From assembly GCF_001523745.2 (NCBI RefSeq), contig NZ_CP013386.1, positions 2,604,001-2,668,000 on the forward strand: DNA of 64,000 nucleotides, given 5' to 3'. The first letter of the stretch is position 1. Every line of letters begins with the position of its first letter. This stretch comes from Burkholderia mayonis (GTDB lineage: Bacteria > Pseudomonadota > Gammaproteobacteria > Burkholderiales > Burkholderiaceae). The translations under genes and the position numbers were made by a program. Below, one piece after another: positions 40,431-53,375 of the stretch. Under the pieces are notes generated by a model, which had not been told where the DNA came from, made no database searches, and was given only the letters and a program-made list of their open reading frames with translations.

Positions 40431-40853
40431 TCACTGCAAAGGCTCTTTCAGCGCGGCCGGAACCGGCAGCGGCATCACGTCGATGCCTTCTTCGGCCAAG
40501 GCTTGCGCGTCTTCGGGCGTGGTTACGCCGCGAATGCTGCGCGCGGGCGCTTCGTTGTAGTGAATGCGCCGCGCTTCCTCGGCGAAGCGCTCGCCCACGT
40601 TCTCGGTCTTCGCGAGCACCTCGCGCAGCGCACGCATTGCCTGCGCCTGCAGTTCGCGCGGATCGGCCGGCTGCGCCTGCGTCGCGCCCGACAGATTCAG
40701 GCGCGGCGCGGACGGCATGCGGCTGACCTCGGTCGCACCGCAAACCGGGCATTCGACCAGCTTGCGGGACAACTGCGCTTCGAACTCATCGGCCGAAGCA
40801 AACCAGCCTTCGAACCGATGGCCATCCGGGCATTGCAAATCGAGGACCTTCAT
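40431..40853 (-). CDS. DUF1178 family protein
   Basis: 140 residues. Two Cys pairs could bind zinc: DLQCPDGHRF near the N-terminus and ECPVCGATEV at about 34-43. The middle is helical and charged (LQAQAMRALREVL). Members are widespread in proteobacteria, often near NUDIX genes as here (NUDIX gene begins 143 bp away), but their role is not established. ATG 40853 begins the conserved N-terminus (MKVLDLQCPDGH). Confidence 0.8.
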   Translation of the reverse strand: MKVLDLQCPDGHRFEGWFASADEFEAQLSRKLVECPVCGATEVSRMPSAPRLNLSGATQAQPADPRELQAQAMRALREVLAKTENVGERFAEEARRIHYNEAPARSIRGVTTPEDAQALAEEGIDVMPLPVPAALKEPLQ

Positions 40854-40995
40854 GCTGAATCAGGGCGTGCTGCCAGTGTATCGCAAAAAGAAATTTTGTG
40901 AACGGTCGTGCTAAATCAAGTCTGAAAAAGGACGCGATCGAACGAACCGACGGCACCGATTGTATCCCTTCGCAAAGTCTCCCGCTCGGCCCGGC

Positions 40996-41586
40996 TTACG
41001 GCCGAATCGCATCGCCGAGCGGCCACGCGCCCGACATCGCCTTCTCGAGCCACATCGTGCCGATGATCGTCTTGACGTCGCTGATCTGGCCGGCGCGCAC
41101 CCATTCGAGCAGATCCGGCAGCGTCGCCGTGAACGTCTCGAGGAACTCGCCATCGTCGAGCTTGCGCTCGCCCGCCGTCAGGCCGCGCGCGAGATAGATG
41201 TCGATGAATTCGGTCGAATACGAAATGATCGGATGAATCCGCGTGAGAAATACGTACTCGCGCGCGGTGTAGCCGGTTTCCTCGCGCAGCTCGCGGATCG
41301 CGCATGCGAGCGCGCCTTCGTCCGGATCGAGCTTGCCCGCCGGAAATTCGGCCATCACCTTGCCGATCGGATAGCGATATTGGCTCTCCATCAACACGCG
41401 GCCGTCGTCGAAGAGCGGAATGACCATCACGGCGCCCGGATGTGTCACGTATTCGCGCGTCGCATGCTTGCCGTCGGGCAGGCGAACCGTGTCGCGCTTG
41501 ACCTTCAGGAACGAGCCGTCATACACGGGCTCGCTTTCGATGCAAGTTTCGGTGAGGGTGGCGTCGTGATTCGGCAAGTCGGCCAT
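40996..41586 (-). CDS. NUDIX hydrolase, ADP-ribose pyrophosphatase type
   Basis: 196 residues. NUDIX box GKLDPDEGALACAIRELREETGY (read in two halves: GKLDPDEGALACAI and RELREETGY, about residues 84-106) with the Mg-binding REXXEE acids. The N-terminal YDGSFLKVKRDTVRL and ARGLTAGERKLDDGE fit the ADP-ribose pyrophosphatase (NudF/YffH-type) subgroup that hydrolyses ADP-ribose to AMP and ribose-5-phosphate. The gene follows DUF2818 with 36 bp and may be carried by the tail of the nuo operon. ATG 41586 matches the family start. Confidence 0.87.
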   Translation of the reverse strand: MADLPNHDATLTETCIESEPVYDGSFLKVKRDTVRLPDGKHATREYVTHPGAVMVIPLFDDGRVLMESQYRYPIGKVMAEFPAGKLDPDEGALACAIRELREETGYTAREYVFLTRIHPIISYSTEFIDIYLARGLTAGERKLDDGEFLETFTATLPDLLEWVRAGQISDVKTIIGTMWLEKAMSGAWPLGDAIRP

Positions 41587-41622
41587 CGGCGGCTCCGCAG
41601 TGGGGCGCGACGGCCTACGCCG

Positions 41623-41928
41623 TCAGCGCCGTTTGACGAGATACTGGAACGTGAAGCCGGGAAACGCAAACACCACAAAAAGACTGAAGGTGATCGCGTA
41701 AAACTGCCAGCCCTGTTCGAAGCGATTGCCGGCGCGCGATTCGAGCCAGAAGCCCAATGCGCCGACGACGAAATACAGCACGATCAATTCGCCGATCCGG
41801 ATCCACGCGCTCTTTTTCGCCGTCGCCCCGCTCTTGAGCGGCACGACGGCGAACAGGCGCTGGTTCAGGAACGGCAGGTTGGCGCCCGTGAGCGCCAACA
41901 GCACGATGAACCAACCGGCTGCCGACAT
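41623..41928 (-). CDS. DUF2818 family membrane protein
   Basis: 101 residues with three hydrophobic segments (WFIVLLALTGANLPFL; ELIVLYFVVGALGFWL; YAITFSLFVVFAFPGF), so an inner-membrane protein. It directly follows nuoN, with TAATG overlap (41926-41930) showing translational coupling. This position after nuoN is common in beta-proteobacteria, but the function is not established. A role in complex I assembly or accessory structure is inferred from position only. Confidence 0.83.
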   Translation of the reverse strand: MSAAGWFIVLLALTGANLPFLNQRLFAVVPLKSGATAKKSAWIRIGELIVLYFVVGALGFWLESRAGNRFEQGWQFYAITFSLFVVFAFPGFTFQYLVKRR

Positions 41929-43400
41929 TACAGCGGCAGCGTGTGACTGATCGCCTGCAGGCAGATCGTCATCAGCGGGCCCGGCACGATGCCGAGCACG
42001 ACGACTGCGAGGCCGTTCAGCACGAGCACCGTACGCTTGCACGCGCCGCCCGCGATCGGGGTCGTGTCCTGCGGCGCGTCGAAGTACATCAGCTTGACGA
42101 TGCGCAGATAGTAGAACGCACCGAACAGCGACGTGATGACGGCGAGCACCGCGAGCCACGTGAGGCCGGCGTTGACCGTCGCCTCGAGGACCGCGAGCTT
42201 CGCATAGAAGCCGACCGTCGGCGGAATGCCGGCGAGCGAGAACATCATCACCATCATCACGAATGCGAACACCGGGCTGCGTTTGTTGAGCCCCTTGAAG
42301 TCGTCGAGCGTTTCGGCTTCGAAGTCGCGGCGTGCGAGCAGCATCACGACGCCGAACGAGCCGAGCGTCGTCACGAGGTAGACGATCGTGTAGAACATCG
42401 CCGAGCTGTACGCGCTCGCCGCCGACGACGGGTTGCCGTTGACGACGCCCGCGAGCAGTCCGAGCAGCACGAAGCCCATGTTCGAGATCGCCGAGTACGC
42501 GAGCATCCGCTTCACGTTGCGTTGGACGATACCCGTGATGTTGCCGACGATCAGCGACAGCGCCGCGAGGATCACGAGCATTTCCTGCCAGTCGACCGCG
42601 AGCGGCAGCAGACCCATCACGAGGAAGCGCAGGCCCCACGCGAACGCCGCGACCTTCGGGCCGCCGCCGACGAAGAGCGTCATCGCGGTCGGCGCGCCCT
42701 GGTAGACGTCCGGCACCCACATGTGGAACGGCACGGCGCCGAGCTTGAACGCAACGCCCGCGACGACGAAGATCACGCCAAACAGCAGCACCGCGTCGTT
42801 GATGCGACCCGATGCGACCGCCTTCAGCACTTCGTTGAGCTCGAGCGAGCCCGTCGCGCCATACAGCATCGAGATCCCGTACAGCACGAAGCCCGAAGCG
42901 AGCGCGCCGAGCACGTAGTACTTCATCGCCGCTTCGCTCGACTGCGCCGCGTCGCGACGCAGCGCGATCACCGCATACAGCGACAGCGACATCAGCTCGA
43001 GGCCGAGGTACAGCGTCAGGAAGTTGTTGCCCGAGATCATCACGAGCTGGCCGAGCAGCGAGAACATGCCGAGCAGGAACACGTCGCCGCGGAACAGATC
43101 GCGATCTTCGAGGTACTTGCGCGAGTAGACGAGCGTCACGGCGAAGCCGAGCGACACCACCGCCTTCATCACGCTCGCGAACGAATCGACGACGACCATC
43201 CGCGAGAAGAAGTAGTACTGCTGGGGATCGAGGGCTTGCAGCGCGAACCACACGCCGGCCGCGGCCGATGCGACGACCGCGATCAGGTACGTGAGGCGGC
43301 GGCCGGCCGCGCCGACGAAGGTGTCGTTCAGCCACGCGACGATGATGGCGACCATCACCAGCGCATCAGGCAACAGGACATTCATAGGTGCGTTTTGCAT
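41928..43400 (-). CDS. nuoN: NADH-quinone oxidoreductase subunit N
   Basis: 490 residues, all-membrane, antiporter-like proton-translocating subunit at the middle of the complex I membrane arm. Contains the TM-helix-5 Glu region and the broken-helix-7 Lys segment (LGAVPFHMWVPDVYQGAPT), which is the hallmark loop of the Mrp-antiporter-like NuoL/M/N group. An internal start MNVLLPD at 43385 is an alternative to ATG 43400. 24 bp from nuoM. Last conserved nuo gene before DUF2818. Confidence 0.95.
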   Translation of the reverse strand: MQNAPMNVLLPDALVMVAIIVAWLNDTFVGAAGRRLTYLIAVVASAAAGVWFALQALDPQQYYFFSRMVVVDSFASVMKAVVSLGFAVTLVYSRKYLEDRDLFRGDVFLLGMFSLLGQLVMISGNNFLTLYLGLELMSLSLYAVIALRRDAAQSSEAAMKYYVLGALASGFVLYGISMLYGATGSLELNEVLKAVASGRINDAVLLFGVIFVVAGVAFKLGAVPFHMWVPDVYQGAPTAMTLFVGGGPKVAAFAWGLRFLVMGLLPLAVDWQEMLVILAALSLIVGNITGIVQRNVKRMLAYSAISNMGFVLLGLLAGVVNGNPSSAASAYSSAMFYTIVYLVTTLGSFGVVMLLARRDFEAETLDDFKGLNKRSPVFAFVMMVMMFSLAGIPPTVGFYAKLAVLEATVNAGLTWLAVLAVITSLFGAFYYLRIVKLMYFDAPQDTTPIAGGACKRTVLVLNGLAVVVLGIVPGPLMTICLQAISHTLPL

Positions 43401-43424
43401 GATCTTTGTATCCTCCGCTCGCGC

Positions 43425-44915
43425 TTACTGGGCCAGCGGCAGTTTCGACTGCGCGACATGGGAGAGGAGGTTTTCCACGGAAACGTGCATCACGTCGGTG
43501 AAAGGCTTCGGATAGAGGCCCATCAGCATCGTGAACGCGGCGAGCACGGCGAGCATCACGAACTCGCGGCGGCTGATGTCCTTCAGCTTCGCAACGTGAT
43601 CGTTCGCCACCGCGCCGAAGTACACGCGCTTGTACATCCACAGCGTGTACGCCGCACCGAGAATCAGCGTGAACGCCGCGCCGAACGCGATCCAGAAATT
43701 GAACTGGACGGCGGCGAGAATCACCATGAACTCGCCGACGAAACCCGACGTGCCCGGCAGACCGCAGTTGGCCATCGAGAACAGCATCGCGAACGCGGCG
43801 AACTTCGGCATCACGTTGACGACGCCGCCGTAGTCGGCGATCTGACGCGAGTGCAGGCGATCGTACAGCACGCCGATGCAGAGGAACATCGCGCCCGACA
43901 CGAAGCCGTGCGAGATCATCTGGACGATCGCGCCTTCGACGCCGAGCTGGTTGAAGATGAAGAAGCCGAGCGTGACGAAGCCCATGTGCGCGATCGACGA
44001 ATACGCGACGAGCTTCTTCATGTCCGCCTGCACCATCGCGACGAGGCCGATGTAGATCACGGCGATCAGCGACAGCGCGATCACGACGGGCGCGAAGAAG
44101 TGGCTCGCGTCCGGCGTGATCGGCAGCGAGAAGCGCAGGAAACCGTATGCGCCGAGCTTCAGCATGATCGCGGCCAGCACGACCGAGCCGCCCGTCGGCG
44201 CTTCGACGTGCGCGTCAGGCAACCAGGTGTGGACGGGCCACATCGGCACCTTCACCGCGAACGCGAGGAAGAATGCGATGAAGAGCAGCACCTGCGGCGT
44301 CATCGCGATCTTCGCGTTCTGCCACGTGGCGAGGTCGAACGAATGCGTCTGCGTGTACAGGTAGATCAGCGCGACCAGCATCAAGAGCGAGCCGGCGAGC
44401 GTGTACAGGAAGAACTTGAACGCCGCGTACACGCGGTTCGGGCCGCCCCAGACGCCGATGATGATGTACATCGGGATCAGCGTCGCCTCGAAGAACACGT
44501 AGAACAAGAGGCCGTCGGCCGAGGAGAACACGCCGATCATGATCCCCGAGAGAATCAGGAACGCGGCGAGGTACTGCGACACGTGCTCGGTGATCACCTC
44601 CCAGCCGGCGATCACGACGATCACCGTGATGAGCGCGGTCAGCACGACGAACCACATCGAGATGCCGTCGACGCCCAGGTGATACGTGATGTTGAAGCGT
44701 TCGATCCAGGTCGTTTGCTCGACGAACTGCAGCGCAGCGGTGCTCGAGTCGAAGCCCGTGATCAGCGGGATCGTGACGGCCAGGCCCGCCAGCGAGCCGA
44801 TCAGCGCGATCCAGCGCGCCGCGCCCGGATTCTTGTCGGAGCCGACCGCGAGCACGATGAGGCCGAAGACGATCGGCAACCAGATCGCGGTACTGAGAAT
44901 CGGAAAAGAGTGCAT
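43425..44915 (-). CDS. nuoM: NADH-quinone oxidoreductase subunit M
   Basis: 496 residues, about 14 membrane helices, antiporter-like proton channel. The conserved Lys/His loop is PMWPVHTWLPDAHVEAPTGG, and the N-terminal FPILSTAIWLPI is the family start. It sits between NuoN and NuoL in the membrane arm. ATG 44915 chosen; a long upstream in-frame extension overlaps nuoL and is not used. 14 bp from nuoL. Confidence 0.96.
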   Translation of the reverse strand: MHSFPILSTAIWLPIVFGLIVLAVGSDKNPGAARWIALIGSLAGLAVTIPLITGFDSSTAALQFVEQTTWIERFNITYHLGVDGISMWFVVLTALITVIVVIAGWEVITEHVSQYLAAFLILSGIMIGVFSSADGLLFYVFFEATLIPMYIIIGVWGGPNRVYAAFKFFLYTLAGSLLMLVALIYLYTQTHSFDLATWQNAKIAMTPQVLLFIAFFLAFAVKVPMWPVHTWLPDAHVEAPTGGSVVLAAIMLKLGAYGFLRFSLPITPDASHFFAPVVIALSLIAVIYIGLVAMVQADMKKLVAYSSIAHMGFVTLGFFIFNQLGVEGAIVQMISHGFVSGAMFLCIGVLYDRLHSRQIADYGGVVNVMPKFAAFAMLFSMANCGLPGTSGFVGEFMVILAAVQFNFWIAFGAAFTLILGAAYTLWMYKRVYFGAVANDHVAKLKDISRREFVMLAVLAAFTMLMGLYPKPFTDVMHVSVENLLSHVAQSKLPLAQ

Positions 44916-44929
44916 TAGTCGTCCCCGCC

Positions 44930-46972
<2,043 letters not shown>

Positions 46973-46989
46973 AACAGCGTTGCCTGAAA

Positions 46990-47295
46990 TTAACCTTTGA
47001 GCTGATCGAGATCCTCGACATTGATCGTGTCGAGCTTACGGAACAGAGTCACCAGAATCGCGAGGCCGATTGCGGCTTCCGCCGCCGCGACCGTCAACAC
47101 GAAGAACACGAAGATCTGGCCGTGCACGTCGCCCAGGTAATGCGAGAACGCGACGAAATTGGTGTTCACCGCGAGCAGCATCAGTTCGATCGCCATCAGG
47201 ATCACGATGATGTTGCGGCGGTTCAGGAAGATCCCGACGATGCTGATCGCGAACAGGATCGCGCCCAGCACGAGGTAATGAGCCAAGGTCAACAT
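46990..47295 (-). CDS. nuoK: NADH-quinone oxidoreductase subunit K
   Basis: 101 residues, three membrane helices. Conserved Glu residues in the middle of helix 2 and 3 are visible ([32 protein letters not shown]), part of the central proton path. ATG 47295 gives the standard N-terminus [16 protein letters not shown]. 17 bp from nuoJ. Confidence 0.95.
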   Translation of the reverse strand: MLTLAHYLVLGAILFAISIVGIFLNRRNIIVILMAIELMLLAVNTNFVAFSHYLGDVHGQIFVFFVLTVAAAEAAIGLAILVTLFRKLDTINVEDLDQLKG

Positions 47296-47312
47296 AGATT
47301 CTTCTCCTCCGC

Positions 47313-47969
47313 TTAGCCGTTGTTCCCGCCCGACGCGGCGTCGCTCGCGGCGGTTTCCGGCTGCGGCTTGTCGGCTTGCATCTTCACGAGGCGCACGCGG
47401 TCTTCGCGGCGCACCTTCACCTGCTCGGACACGCGCTGGCGCTTGCTGTCCTTGCCCTTCTGCGCGGTCAGCGCGACTGCGGCGATGATCGCGACGAGCA
47501 GCACGAGGCCTGCGATTTCGAATGCGAAGATGTAATCGGTATAGATGACCTTGCCGATCAGCTTCGTGTTCGGCATGCCGGCGAGCGCGCCCGCGGCGAT
47601 GTCGCGCACGGGCGAGGCCGTCGCGCCGTAGCCGCGCCACAGGATCAGGGCCGTCTCGACGATGATGATCGCGCCGACCGCGGTCGCCATCGGCACGAAG
47701 CGCTTGAAGTCTCGGCGCAGCACGTCGACGTTGATGTCGAGCATCATCACGACGAACAGGAAGAGCACCATCACCGCGCCCACGTAGACGAGCACCAGCA
47801 GGATCGCGAGGAACTCGGCCTCGAGCAGCATCCAGATCGCGGCCGCATTGAAGAACGCGAGCACGAGGAAGAGCGCAGACGCCACCGGGTTGCGCGAAGT
47901 GATCACCTTCAGCCCCGACACCACGAGGAGCAGCGAGAAGATGTAGAAGAGTACGGTCGTGAAGTCCAT
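47313..47969 (-). CDS. nuoJ: NADH-quinone oxidoreductase subunit J
   Basis: 218 residues, about five membrane helices ([46 protein letters not shown], the conserved pi-bulge helix). The last 50 residues are hydrophilic and Lys/Arg-rich ([20 protein letters not shown]), longer than in E. coli NuoJ (184). Part of the membrane arm next to NuoK. Confidence 0.95.
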   Translation of the reverse strand: MDFTTVLFYIFSLLLVVSGLKVITSRNPVASALFLVLAFFNAAAIWMLLEAEFLAILLVLVYVGAVMVLFLFVVMMLDINVDVLRRDFKRFVPMATAVGAIIIVETALILWRGYGATASPVRDIAAGALAGMPNTKLIGKVIYTDYIFAFEIAGLVLLVAIIAAVALTAQKGKDSKRQRVSEQVKVRREDRVRLVKMQADKPQPETAASDAASGGNNG

Positions 47970-48082
47970 GATTACCGGTTCATCATTAGGCCATTGTCAG
48001 GCGCGGTTGGCTGGCACCGCCGGGCGTGCCGCGGCATCGCCGCGGCTTGGGCCGACCCGTCTTCCGGGCCGGCGCACGTCAA

Positions 48083-48571
48083 TCACCGATACCGCGCATC
48101 GGCGGCCTTTGCGGCCGCGATCTCCTTCTCGTAGCGATCGCCCACCGCGAGCAGCATTTCCTTCGTGAAGTACAGATCGCCGCGCTTCTCGCCGTGGTAC
48201 TCGAGGATCTGCGTCTCGACGATCGAATCGACCGGGCAGCTCTCTTCGCAGAAGCCGCAGAAGATGCACTTCGTCAGGTCGATGTCGTAGCGCGTCGTGC
48301 GGCGGGTGTTGTCCGCACGCGTCTCCGACTCGATCGTGATCGCCAAGGCCGGGCACACCGCCTCGCACAGCTTGCACGCGATACACCGCTCTTCGCCGTT
48401 CTCGTAGCGGCGCAGCGCGTGCAGCCCGCGAAAACGCGGCGAGATCGGCGTCTTCTCTTCGGGGAACTGCACGGTGAACTTGCGCTTGAACGTGTAACGT
48501 CCCGTCAGCGCAAGCCCCTTCAGCAGCTCGGTCAGGAAGAAGGTCTTAAAGAATTGTTGGATTGCCGTCAT
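48083..48571 (-). CDS. nuoI: NADH-quinone oxidoreductase subunit I
   Basis: 162 residues with two 4Fe-4S ferredoxin motifs: [12 protein letters not shown] (about 66-77) and [12 protein letters not shown] (about 105-116). These are clusters N6a and N6b, which hand electrons to N2 in NuoB. ATG 48571 gives the normal N-terminal helix ([20 protein letters not shown]). 15 bp from nuoH. Confidence 0.96.
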   Translation of the reverse strand: MTAIQQFFKTFFLTELLKGLALTGRYTFKRKFTVQFPEEKTPISPRFRGLHALRRYENGEERCIACKLCEAVCPALAITIESETRADNTRRTTRYDIDLTKCIFCGFCEESCPVDSIVETQILEYHGEKRGDLYFTKEMLLAVGDRYEKEIAAAKAADARYR

Positions 48572-48586
48572 GATTTCGTCCGCCCC

Positions 48587-49651
48587 TTATTGCCAGATAT
48601 TCAGCGGCGACATCATCCAGAAACCGACCACGACCACCCAGATCACGCACACCGGCAGGAATATCTTCCAGCCGAGGCGCATGATCTGGTCGTAGCGGAA
48701 ACGCGGGAACGTCGCACGGGCCCAAATGAACACCGACAGCAGCGCGAAGACTTTCAGCACCAGCCAGAAGATGCCCGGAATGAACGACAGGAATCCGAAC
48801 GGCGCATCCCAGCCGCCGAGGAACAGCGTCGCCGCCATCGCCGAGATCACGATCATGTTGATGTACTCGGCGAGGAAGAACAGCGCAAACGCCATGCCCG
48901 AGTAATCGATCATGTGACCCGCGACGATCTCCGACTCCCCTTCCACCACGTCGAACGGGTGGCGGTTCGTTTCGGCGATGCCGGAGATGAAGTAGATGAC
49001 GAACACGGGCAGGAGCGGCAGCCAGTTCCACGACAGGAAGTTGACGCCGTGGCCCGCGAAGAAGCCGTGCTGCTGCGAGCCGACGATCTCCGACAGGTTC
49101 AGGCTGCCCGCCGTCATCAGCACGAGCACGAGGGCGAAGCCCATCGAGATTTCGTACGACACCATCTGAGCGGCCGCGCGCATCGCGCCGAGGAATGCAT
49201 ACTTCGAGTTCGACGCCCAGCCGGCGAGAATCACCGCGTAGACGCCGACCGACGAGATCGCCATCGCGTACAGCAGACCCGCGTTGACGTTCGCGAGCAC
49301 CGCGCCCGCCTGGAACGGAATCACCGCCCACACGGCGAACGCCGGCACGACCGTCATCACCGGCGCGATCAGATACAGCCAGCGGCTCGCCGCCGTCGGA
49401 TGAATCACTTCCTTCAGCAGCAGCTTCAGCACGTCGGCGATCGGCTGCAGCAAACCGGCGGGGCCGACGCGGTTCGGACCGAGACGCACGTGCATCCAGC
49501 CGATCAGCTTGCGCTCCCACAGAATCAGGTACGCGACGCTCAGCAGGATCACGACGGCGACGACGATGATGCGCACGAGCGCCCACACCGTCGGCCATGC
49601 GACGCCGAGAAGCTGGGCTCCGCCCGAGTTGATCGTATCGAACAAGCTCAT
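48587..49651 (-). CDS. nuoH: NADH-quinone oxidoreductase subunit H
   Basis: 354 residues, eight membrane helices; forms the quinone chamber and its entrance. Conserved: [19 protein letters not shown] and the acidic loop [23 protein letters not shown] 49651 adjoins the nuoG stop (TAAATG at 49649-49654), so the two genes are translationally linked. Confidence 0.96.
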   Translation of the reverse strand: MSLFDTINSGGAQLLGVAWPTVWALVRIIVVAVVILLSVAYLILWERKLIGWMHVRLGPNRVGPAGLLQPIADVLKLLLKEVIHPTAASRWLYLIAPVMTVVPAFAVWAVIPFQAGAVLANVNAGLLYAMAISSVGVYAVILAGWASNSKYAFLGAMRAAAQMVSYEISMGFALVLVLMTAGSLNLSEIVGSQQHGFFAGHGVNFLSWNWLPLLPVFVIYFISGIAETNRHPFDVVEGESEIVAGHMIDYSGMAFALFFLAEYINMIVISAMAATLFLGGWDAPFGFLSFIPGIFWLVLKVFALLSVFIWARATFPRFRYDQIMRLGWKIFLPVCVIWVVVVGFWMMSPLNIWQ

Positions 49652-51982
49652 TTACGCCTTCTCCACCACCAGTTCACCGGACAGGCTGCCGAGCGCTGCG
49701 CCGGCAGGCGTGGCCGCCGACACGCGAACGACCGTCTCCGCAAGGTTCTCGTCGCGCACGGCCGGCAACTGCACCGTGCGATCGCCTTGACGCACGCGCA
49801 CCGCGTCGCCGTTCTTCAGGCCGAGCTTGTCGAACAGCCCGGCAGGCAGGCCCACCTTGTGTGCGACCTTCGACGCGGCCGTCAGGTGCAACGCGCCCGC
49901 GCGGCGCGACAGCGCGTCGGCGTGGTAGATCGGCACGTCGGCGAGGCGCTCGAGGCCGCCGTCGGCCGCCTTCGCGGCGGCGCGTGCGGGCGCTGCCGAA
50001 GTCTTGTTCGACAGGCGCGGCGCGATGTCCTCGTCGCCGAGCGCGGCGGCGCGCACTTCTTCCGACGTCTCGTATTCGAAATTCGGCAGGCCGAGCAGGC
50101 TGCCGAGCACGCGCAGCACCTTCCACGCGGGACGCGTGTCGCCGAGCGGACGCACGACGCCGTTGAACGACTGCGCGCGCCCTTCCGCGTTCACGTACGT
50201 GCCGGCCGTCTCGGTAAACGGCGCGATCGGCAGCAGCACGTCCGCGTAGTCGAGGCCGTACTTGAACGGCGACAGCACGACGACCGTCTCCGCCTGCGTC
50301 AGCGCGGCGAGCGCCTGCGCCGGATCGGCGGTATCGAATTCGGGTTCGACGTTGAGGAGCACATAGCCCTTGCGCGGCTGCGCGAACGCGTCGCGCGCGT
50401 TCAGGCCGTTCGCGCCCGGCAGCGCGCCGACGAGGTGCGCGCCGACCGTGTTCGCCGCTTCCGTCAGGAAGCCGAGCGTCGCGCCCGCGGCATCGGCAAT
50501 CCATTGCGCGGTTGCATGGATCTGCGCGAATTGCGGATGCCGGACCGCGCTGTTGCCGAGCAGCACGACGCGGCGCTCGCCGTTCACGAGCGACTGCGCG
50601 ACCGCTCGCGCGGCGCTCGACGCCTCGACGCCCGCGAGCGCATCCGGCAACGCGACGCCGCGCGCCTGTGCGACAGCGGCCGCGATGCCCGCGAGCTCGT
50701 CGAGCCATGCCGACGGCGCGGCGACGATGCGTTGCGCGGTCGGGATCAGCGAATCGTCGCCCGTCGCATGCAGGAAATGCAGCTTCGCGCCGCTCTTCGC
50801 CGCCTGGCGCAGACGCGCTGCGAAGAGCGGATGATCGCGGCGCAGGAACGAGCCGACGACGAACGCGGCGTCGACGCCCGACAGATCGGCGATCGGCATC
50901 CCGAGCCACGGCGCGCCCTGGGCGGCCACCGAGAAATCGGTTTGACGCAGACGGAAATCGAGGTTCGGCGTCTTCAGCTCGTGCGCGAGCTGCTTGAGCA
51001 GGAACAGTTCCTCGACTGTGCTGTGCGCGCTGGCGAGCGTGGCGAGCGCGGACGCGCCGTGCTCGTCGCTGATGCCCTTCAGGCCGCGCGCGACGTATTC
51101 GAGCGCAGTCTGCCAGTCGACTTCGCGCCACTCGCCGCCCTGCTTGATCATCGGCTTCGTCAGGCGATCTTCGCTATTCAGGCCTTCGTACGAGAAGCGG
51201 TCCTTGTCCGAGATCCAGCACTCGTTGACGGCTTCGTTCTCGAACGGCAGCACGCGCATCACGCGGTTGTTCTTCACCTGCACGACGAGGTTCGCGCCGA
51301 CGGAATCGTGCGGGCTCACCGATTTGCGGCGCGACAGTTCCCACGTGCGGGCGCTGTAGCGGAACGGCTTGCTCGTCAGCGCGCCGACCGGGCACAGATC
51401 GATCATGTTGCCCGACAGTTCGGAATCGACCGTCTTGCCGACGAACGTCGTGATTTCGGAATGCTCGCCGCGCCCCAGCATGCCGAACTCCATCACGCCG
51501 GCGATTTCCTGGCCGAAGCGCACGCAGCGCGTGCAGTGGATGCAGCGCGACATCTCTTCCATCGAGATGAGCGGGCCGACTTCCTTGTGGAACACGACGC
51601 GCTTCTCTTCCGCGTAGCGCGACGACGACTTGCCGTAGCCGACCGCGAGATCCTGCAGCTGGCATTCGCCGCCCTGATCGCAGATCGGGCAGTCGAGCGG
51701 ATGGTTGATGAGCAGGAACTCCATCACCGACTGCTGCGCCTTCACGGCCTTGTCAGAGTTGGTGTGGACGATCATGCCGGCCGACACGGGCGTCGCGCAC
51801 GCGGGCACCGCCTTCGGCATCTTCTCGACTTCGACGAGACACATCCGGCAGTTGGCCGCAACCGACAGCTTCTTGTGATAGCAGAAGTGAGGAATGTACG
51901 TGTCCGCCTTGTGCGCAGCCTGGATCACCATGCTGCCTTCGGGCACCTCGACCTTCTTGCCGTCTATTTCAAGTTCAACCAT
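49652..51982 (-). CDS. nuoG: NADH-quinone oxidoreductase subunit G
   Basis: 776 residues, large peripheral subunit. N-terminal [2Fe-2S] ferredoxin domain with Cys near residue 34 and [21 protein letters not shown]. The His-ligated cluster is [19 protein letters not shown] (about 95-113). A 4Fe-4S cluster lies at [13 protein letters not shown]. The C-terminal two-thirds are molybdopterin-oxidoreductase-like but inactive as usual in NuoG. The stretch 350-700 is Ala-rich. Upstream nuoF is 82 bp away. Confidence 0.96.
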   Translation of the reverse strand: MVELEIDGKKVEVPEGSMVIQAAHKADTYIPHFCYHKKLSVAANCRMCLVEVEKMPKAVPACATPVSAGMIVHTNSDKAVKAQQSVMEFLLINHPLDCPICDQGGECQLQDLAVGYGKSSSRYAEEKRVVFHKEVGPLISMEEMSRCIHCTRCVRFGQEIAGVMEFGMLGRGEHSEITTFVGKTVDSELSGNMIDLCPVGALTSKPFRYSARTWELSRRKSVSPHDSVGANLVVQVKNNRVMRVLPFENEAVNECWISDKDRFSYEGLNSEDRLTKPMIKQGGEWREVDWQTALEYVARGLKGISDEHGASALATLASAHSTVEELFLLKQLAHELKTPNLDFRLRQTDFSVAAQGAPWLGMPIADLSGVDAAFVVGSFLRRDHPLFAARLRQAAKSGAKLHFLHATGDDSLIPTAQRIVAAPSAWLDELAGIAAAVAQARGVALPDALAGVEASSAARAVAQSLVNGERRVVLLGNSAVRHPQFAQIHATAQWIADAAGATLGFLTEAANTVGAHLVGALPGANGLNARDAFAQPRKGYVLLNVEPEFDTADPAQALAALTQAETVVVLSPFKYGLDYADVLLPIAPFTETAGTYVNAEGRAQSFNGVVRPLGDTRPAWKVLRVLGSLLGLPNFEYETSEEVRAAALGDEDIAPRLSNKTSAAPARAAAKAADGGLERLADVPIYHADALSRRAGALHLTAASKVAHKVGLPAGLFDKLGLKNGDAVRVRQGDRTVQLPAVRDENLAETVVRVSAATPAGAALGSLSGELVVEKA

Positions 51983-52064
51983 GATGGTGAATGGTCCTTA
52001 ACCTATTACCGCTCGCCCGCGTCCGCTCGACCGGGCGCTCGAATTCTGCAATCGGGTTGCGCCG

Positions 52065-53375
52065 TCAGGCCGCGGCCGCATGCGCGTGGCCGCCGACCAT
52101 GCAGTGCTTGTGCTCGACGTGGTACGCGAATTCGTCCCAGTAGTGCTTGAGCATGCCGCGCACCGGCATCGCCGCCGCGTCGCCGAGCGCGCAGATTGTG
52201 CGGCCCATGATGTTCTCCGCGACCGAGTTCAGCAGATCCAGGTCTTCCTGGCGACCTTCGCCGTGCTCGATGCGGTTCACGACGCGGTACAACCAGCCCG
52301 TGCCTTCGCGGCACGGCGTGCACTGGCCGCACGACTCTTCGTAATAGAAGTACGACAGGCGCAGGAGCGAGCGCACCATGCAGCGCGTCTCGTCCATCAC
52401 GATCACCGCGCCGGAACCGAGCATCGAGCCCGCCTTCGCGATCGAGTCGTAGTCCAGATCGGTCTGCATCATGATGTCGCCCGGGATCACCGGCGCCGAC
52501 GAGCCGCCCGGGATCACCGCCTTGATCTTCTTGCCGCCGCGCATGCCGCCGGCGAGTTCCATCAGCGTCGCGAACGGCGTGCCGAGCGGCACTTCATAGT
52601 TGCCAGGACGCTCGACGTCGCCCGACACCGAGAAGATCTTCGTGCCGCCGTTGTTCGGCTTGCCCATTTCGAGATAATTCTGCGGGCCGACTGCGAGCAG
52701 GAACGGCACCGCGGCGAATGTCTCGGTGTTGTTGATCGTGGTCGGCTTGCCGTAGACGCCGAAGCTCGCCGGGAACGGCGGCTTGAAGCGCGGCTGGCCC
52801 TTCTTGCCTTCGAGCGATTCGAGCAGCGCTGTTTCCTCGCCGCAGATGTACGCGCCGTAGCCGTGATGCGCGTGCAGCTGGAACGAGAATCCCGACCCCA
52901 TGATGTCGTCGCCGAGGAAGCCGGCGCGGCGCGCTTCCTCGAGCGCGTCCTCGAAGCGTCGATACACTTCGAAGATTTCGCCGTGGATGTAGTTGTAGCC
53001 GACGGTGATGCCCATCGCGTACGCGCCGATGGCCATGCCTTCGATCAGCGCGTGCGGGTTCCAGCGCAGGATGTCGCGATCCTTGAATGTGCCCGGCTCG
53101 CCTTCGTCCGAGTTGCAGACGAGATACTTCTGGCCCGGGAACTGACGCGGCATGAAGCTCCACTTCAGGCCGGTCGGAAAGCCCGCGCCGCCGCGGCCGC
53201 GCAAGCCCGACGCCTTCACGTCGGCGATCACCTGCTCGGGCGGAATCTTTTCTTCGAGGATGCGGCGCAGCTGCGCGTAGCCGCCGCGCGCGACGTAGTC
53301 TTCGAGATGCCAGTTCTCGCCGGTGAGGCCGGCGAGGATCAGCGGTTTGATGTGACGATCGTGGAGGGACGTCAT
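52065..53375 (-). CDS. nuoF: NADH-quinone oxidoreductase subunit F
   Basis: 436 residues; binds NADH, FMN and cluster N3. FMN/NADH site segments: [19 protein letters not shown] (about 55-72) and [16 protein letters not shown]3 cluster: [13 protein letters not shown] (about 355-367) and a fourth Cys further on. ATG 53375 overlaps the nuoE stop (ATGA), so translation is coupled. Confidence 0.96.
   Translation of the reverse strand: MTSLHDRHIKPLILAGLTGENWHLEDYVARGGYAQLRRILEEKIPPEQVIADVKASGLRGRGGAGFPTGLKWSFMPRQFPGQKYLVCNSDEGEPGTFKDRDILRWNPHALIEGMAIGAYAMGITVGYNYIHGEIFEVYRRFEDALEEARRAGFLGDDIMGSGFSFQLHAHHGYGAYICGEETALLESLEGKKGQPRFKPPFPASFGVYGKPTTINNTETFAAVPFLLAVGPQNYLEMGKPNNGGTKIFSVSGDVERPGNYEVPLGTPFATLMELAGGMRGGKKIKAVIPGGSSAPVIPGDIMMQTDLDYDSIAKAGSMLGSGAVIVMDETRCMVRSLLRLSYFYYEESCGQCTPCREGTGWLYRVVNRIEHGEGRQEDLDLLNSVAENIMGRTICALGDAAAMPVRGMLKHYWDEFAYHVEHKHCMVGGHAHAAAA

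Noticed and set aside
41943..44918. Very long plus-strand open frame (991 codons) opposite nuoN and nuoM
   Set aside because: Its protein is mostly Arg, His, Asp and Glu, the mirror image of the hydrophobic nuo genes. It is an antisense shadow.
48026..52150. 1374-codon plus-strand open frame opposite nuoI-nuoG
   Set aside because: Antisense to well-recognised nuo genes and with the same biased composition; no known domains.
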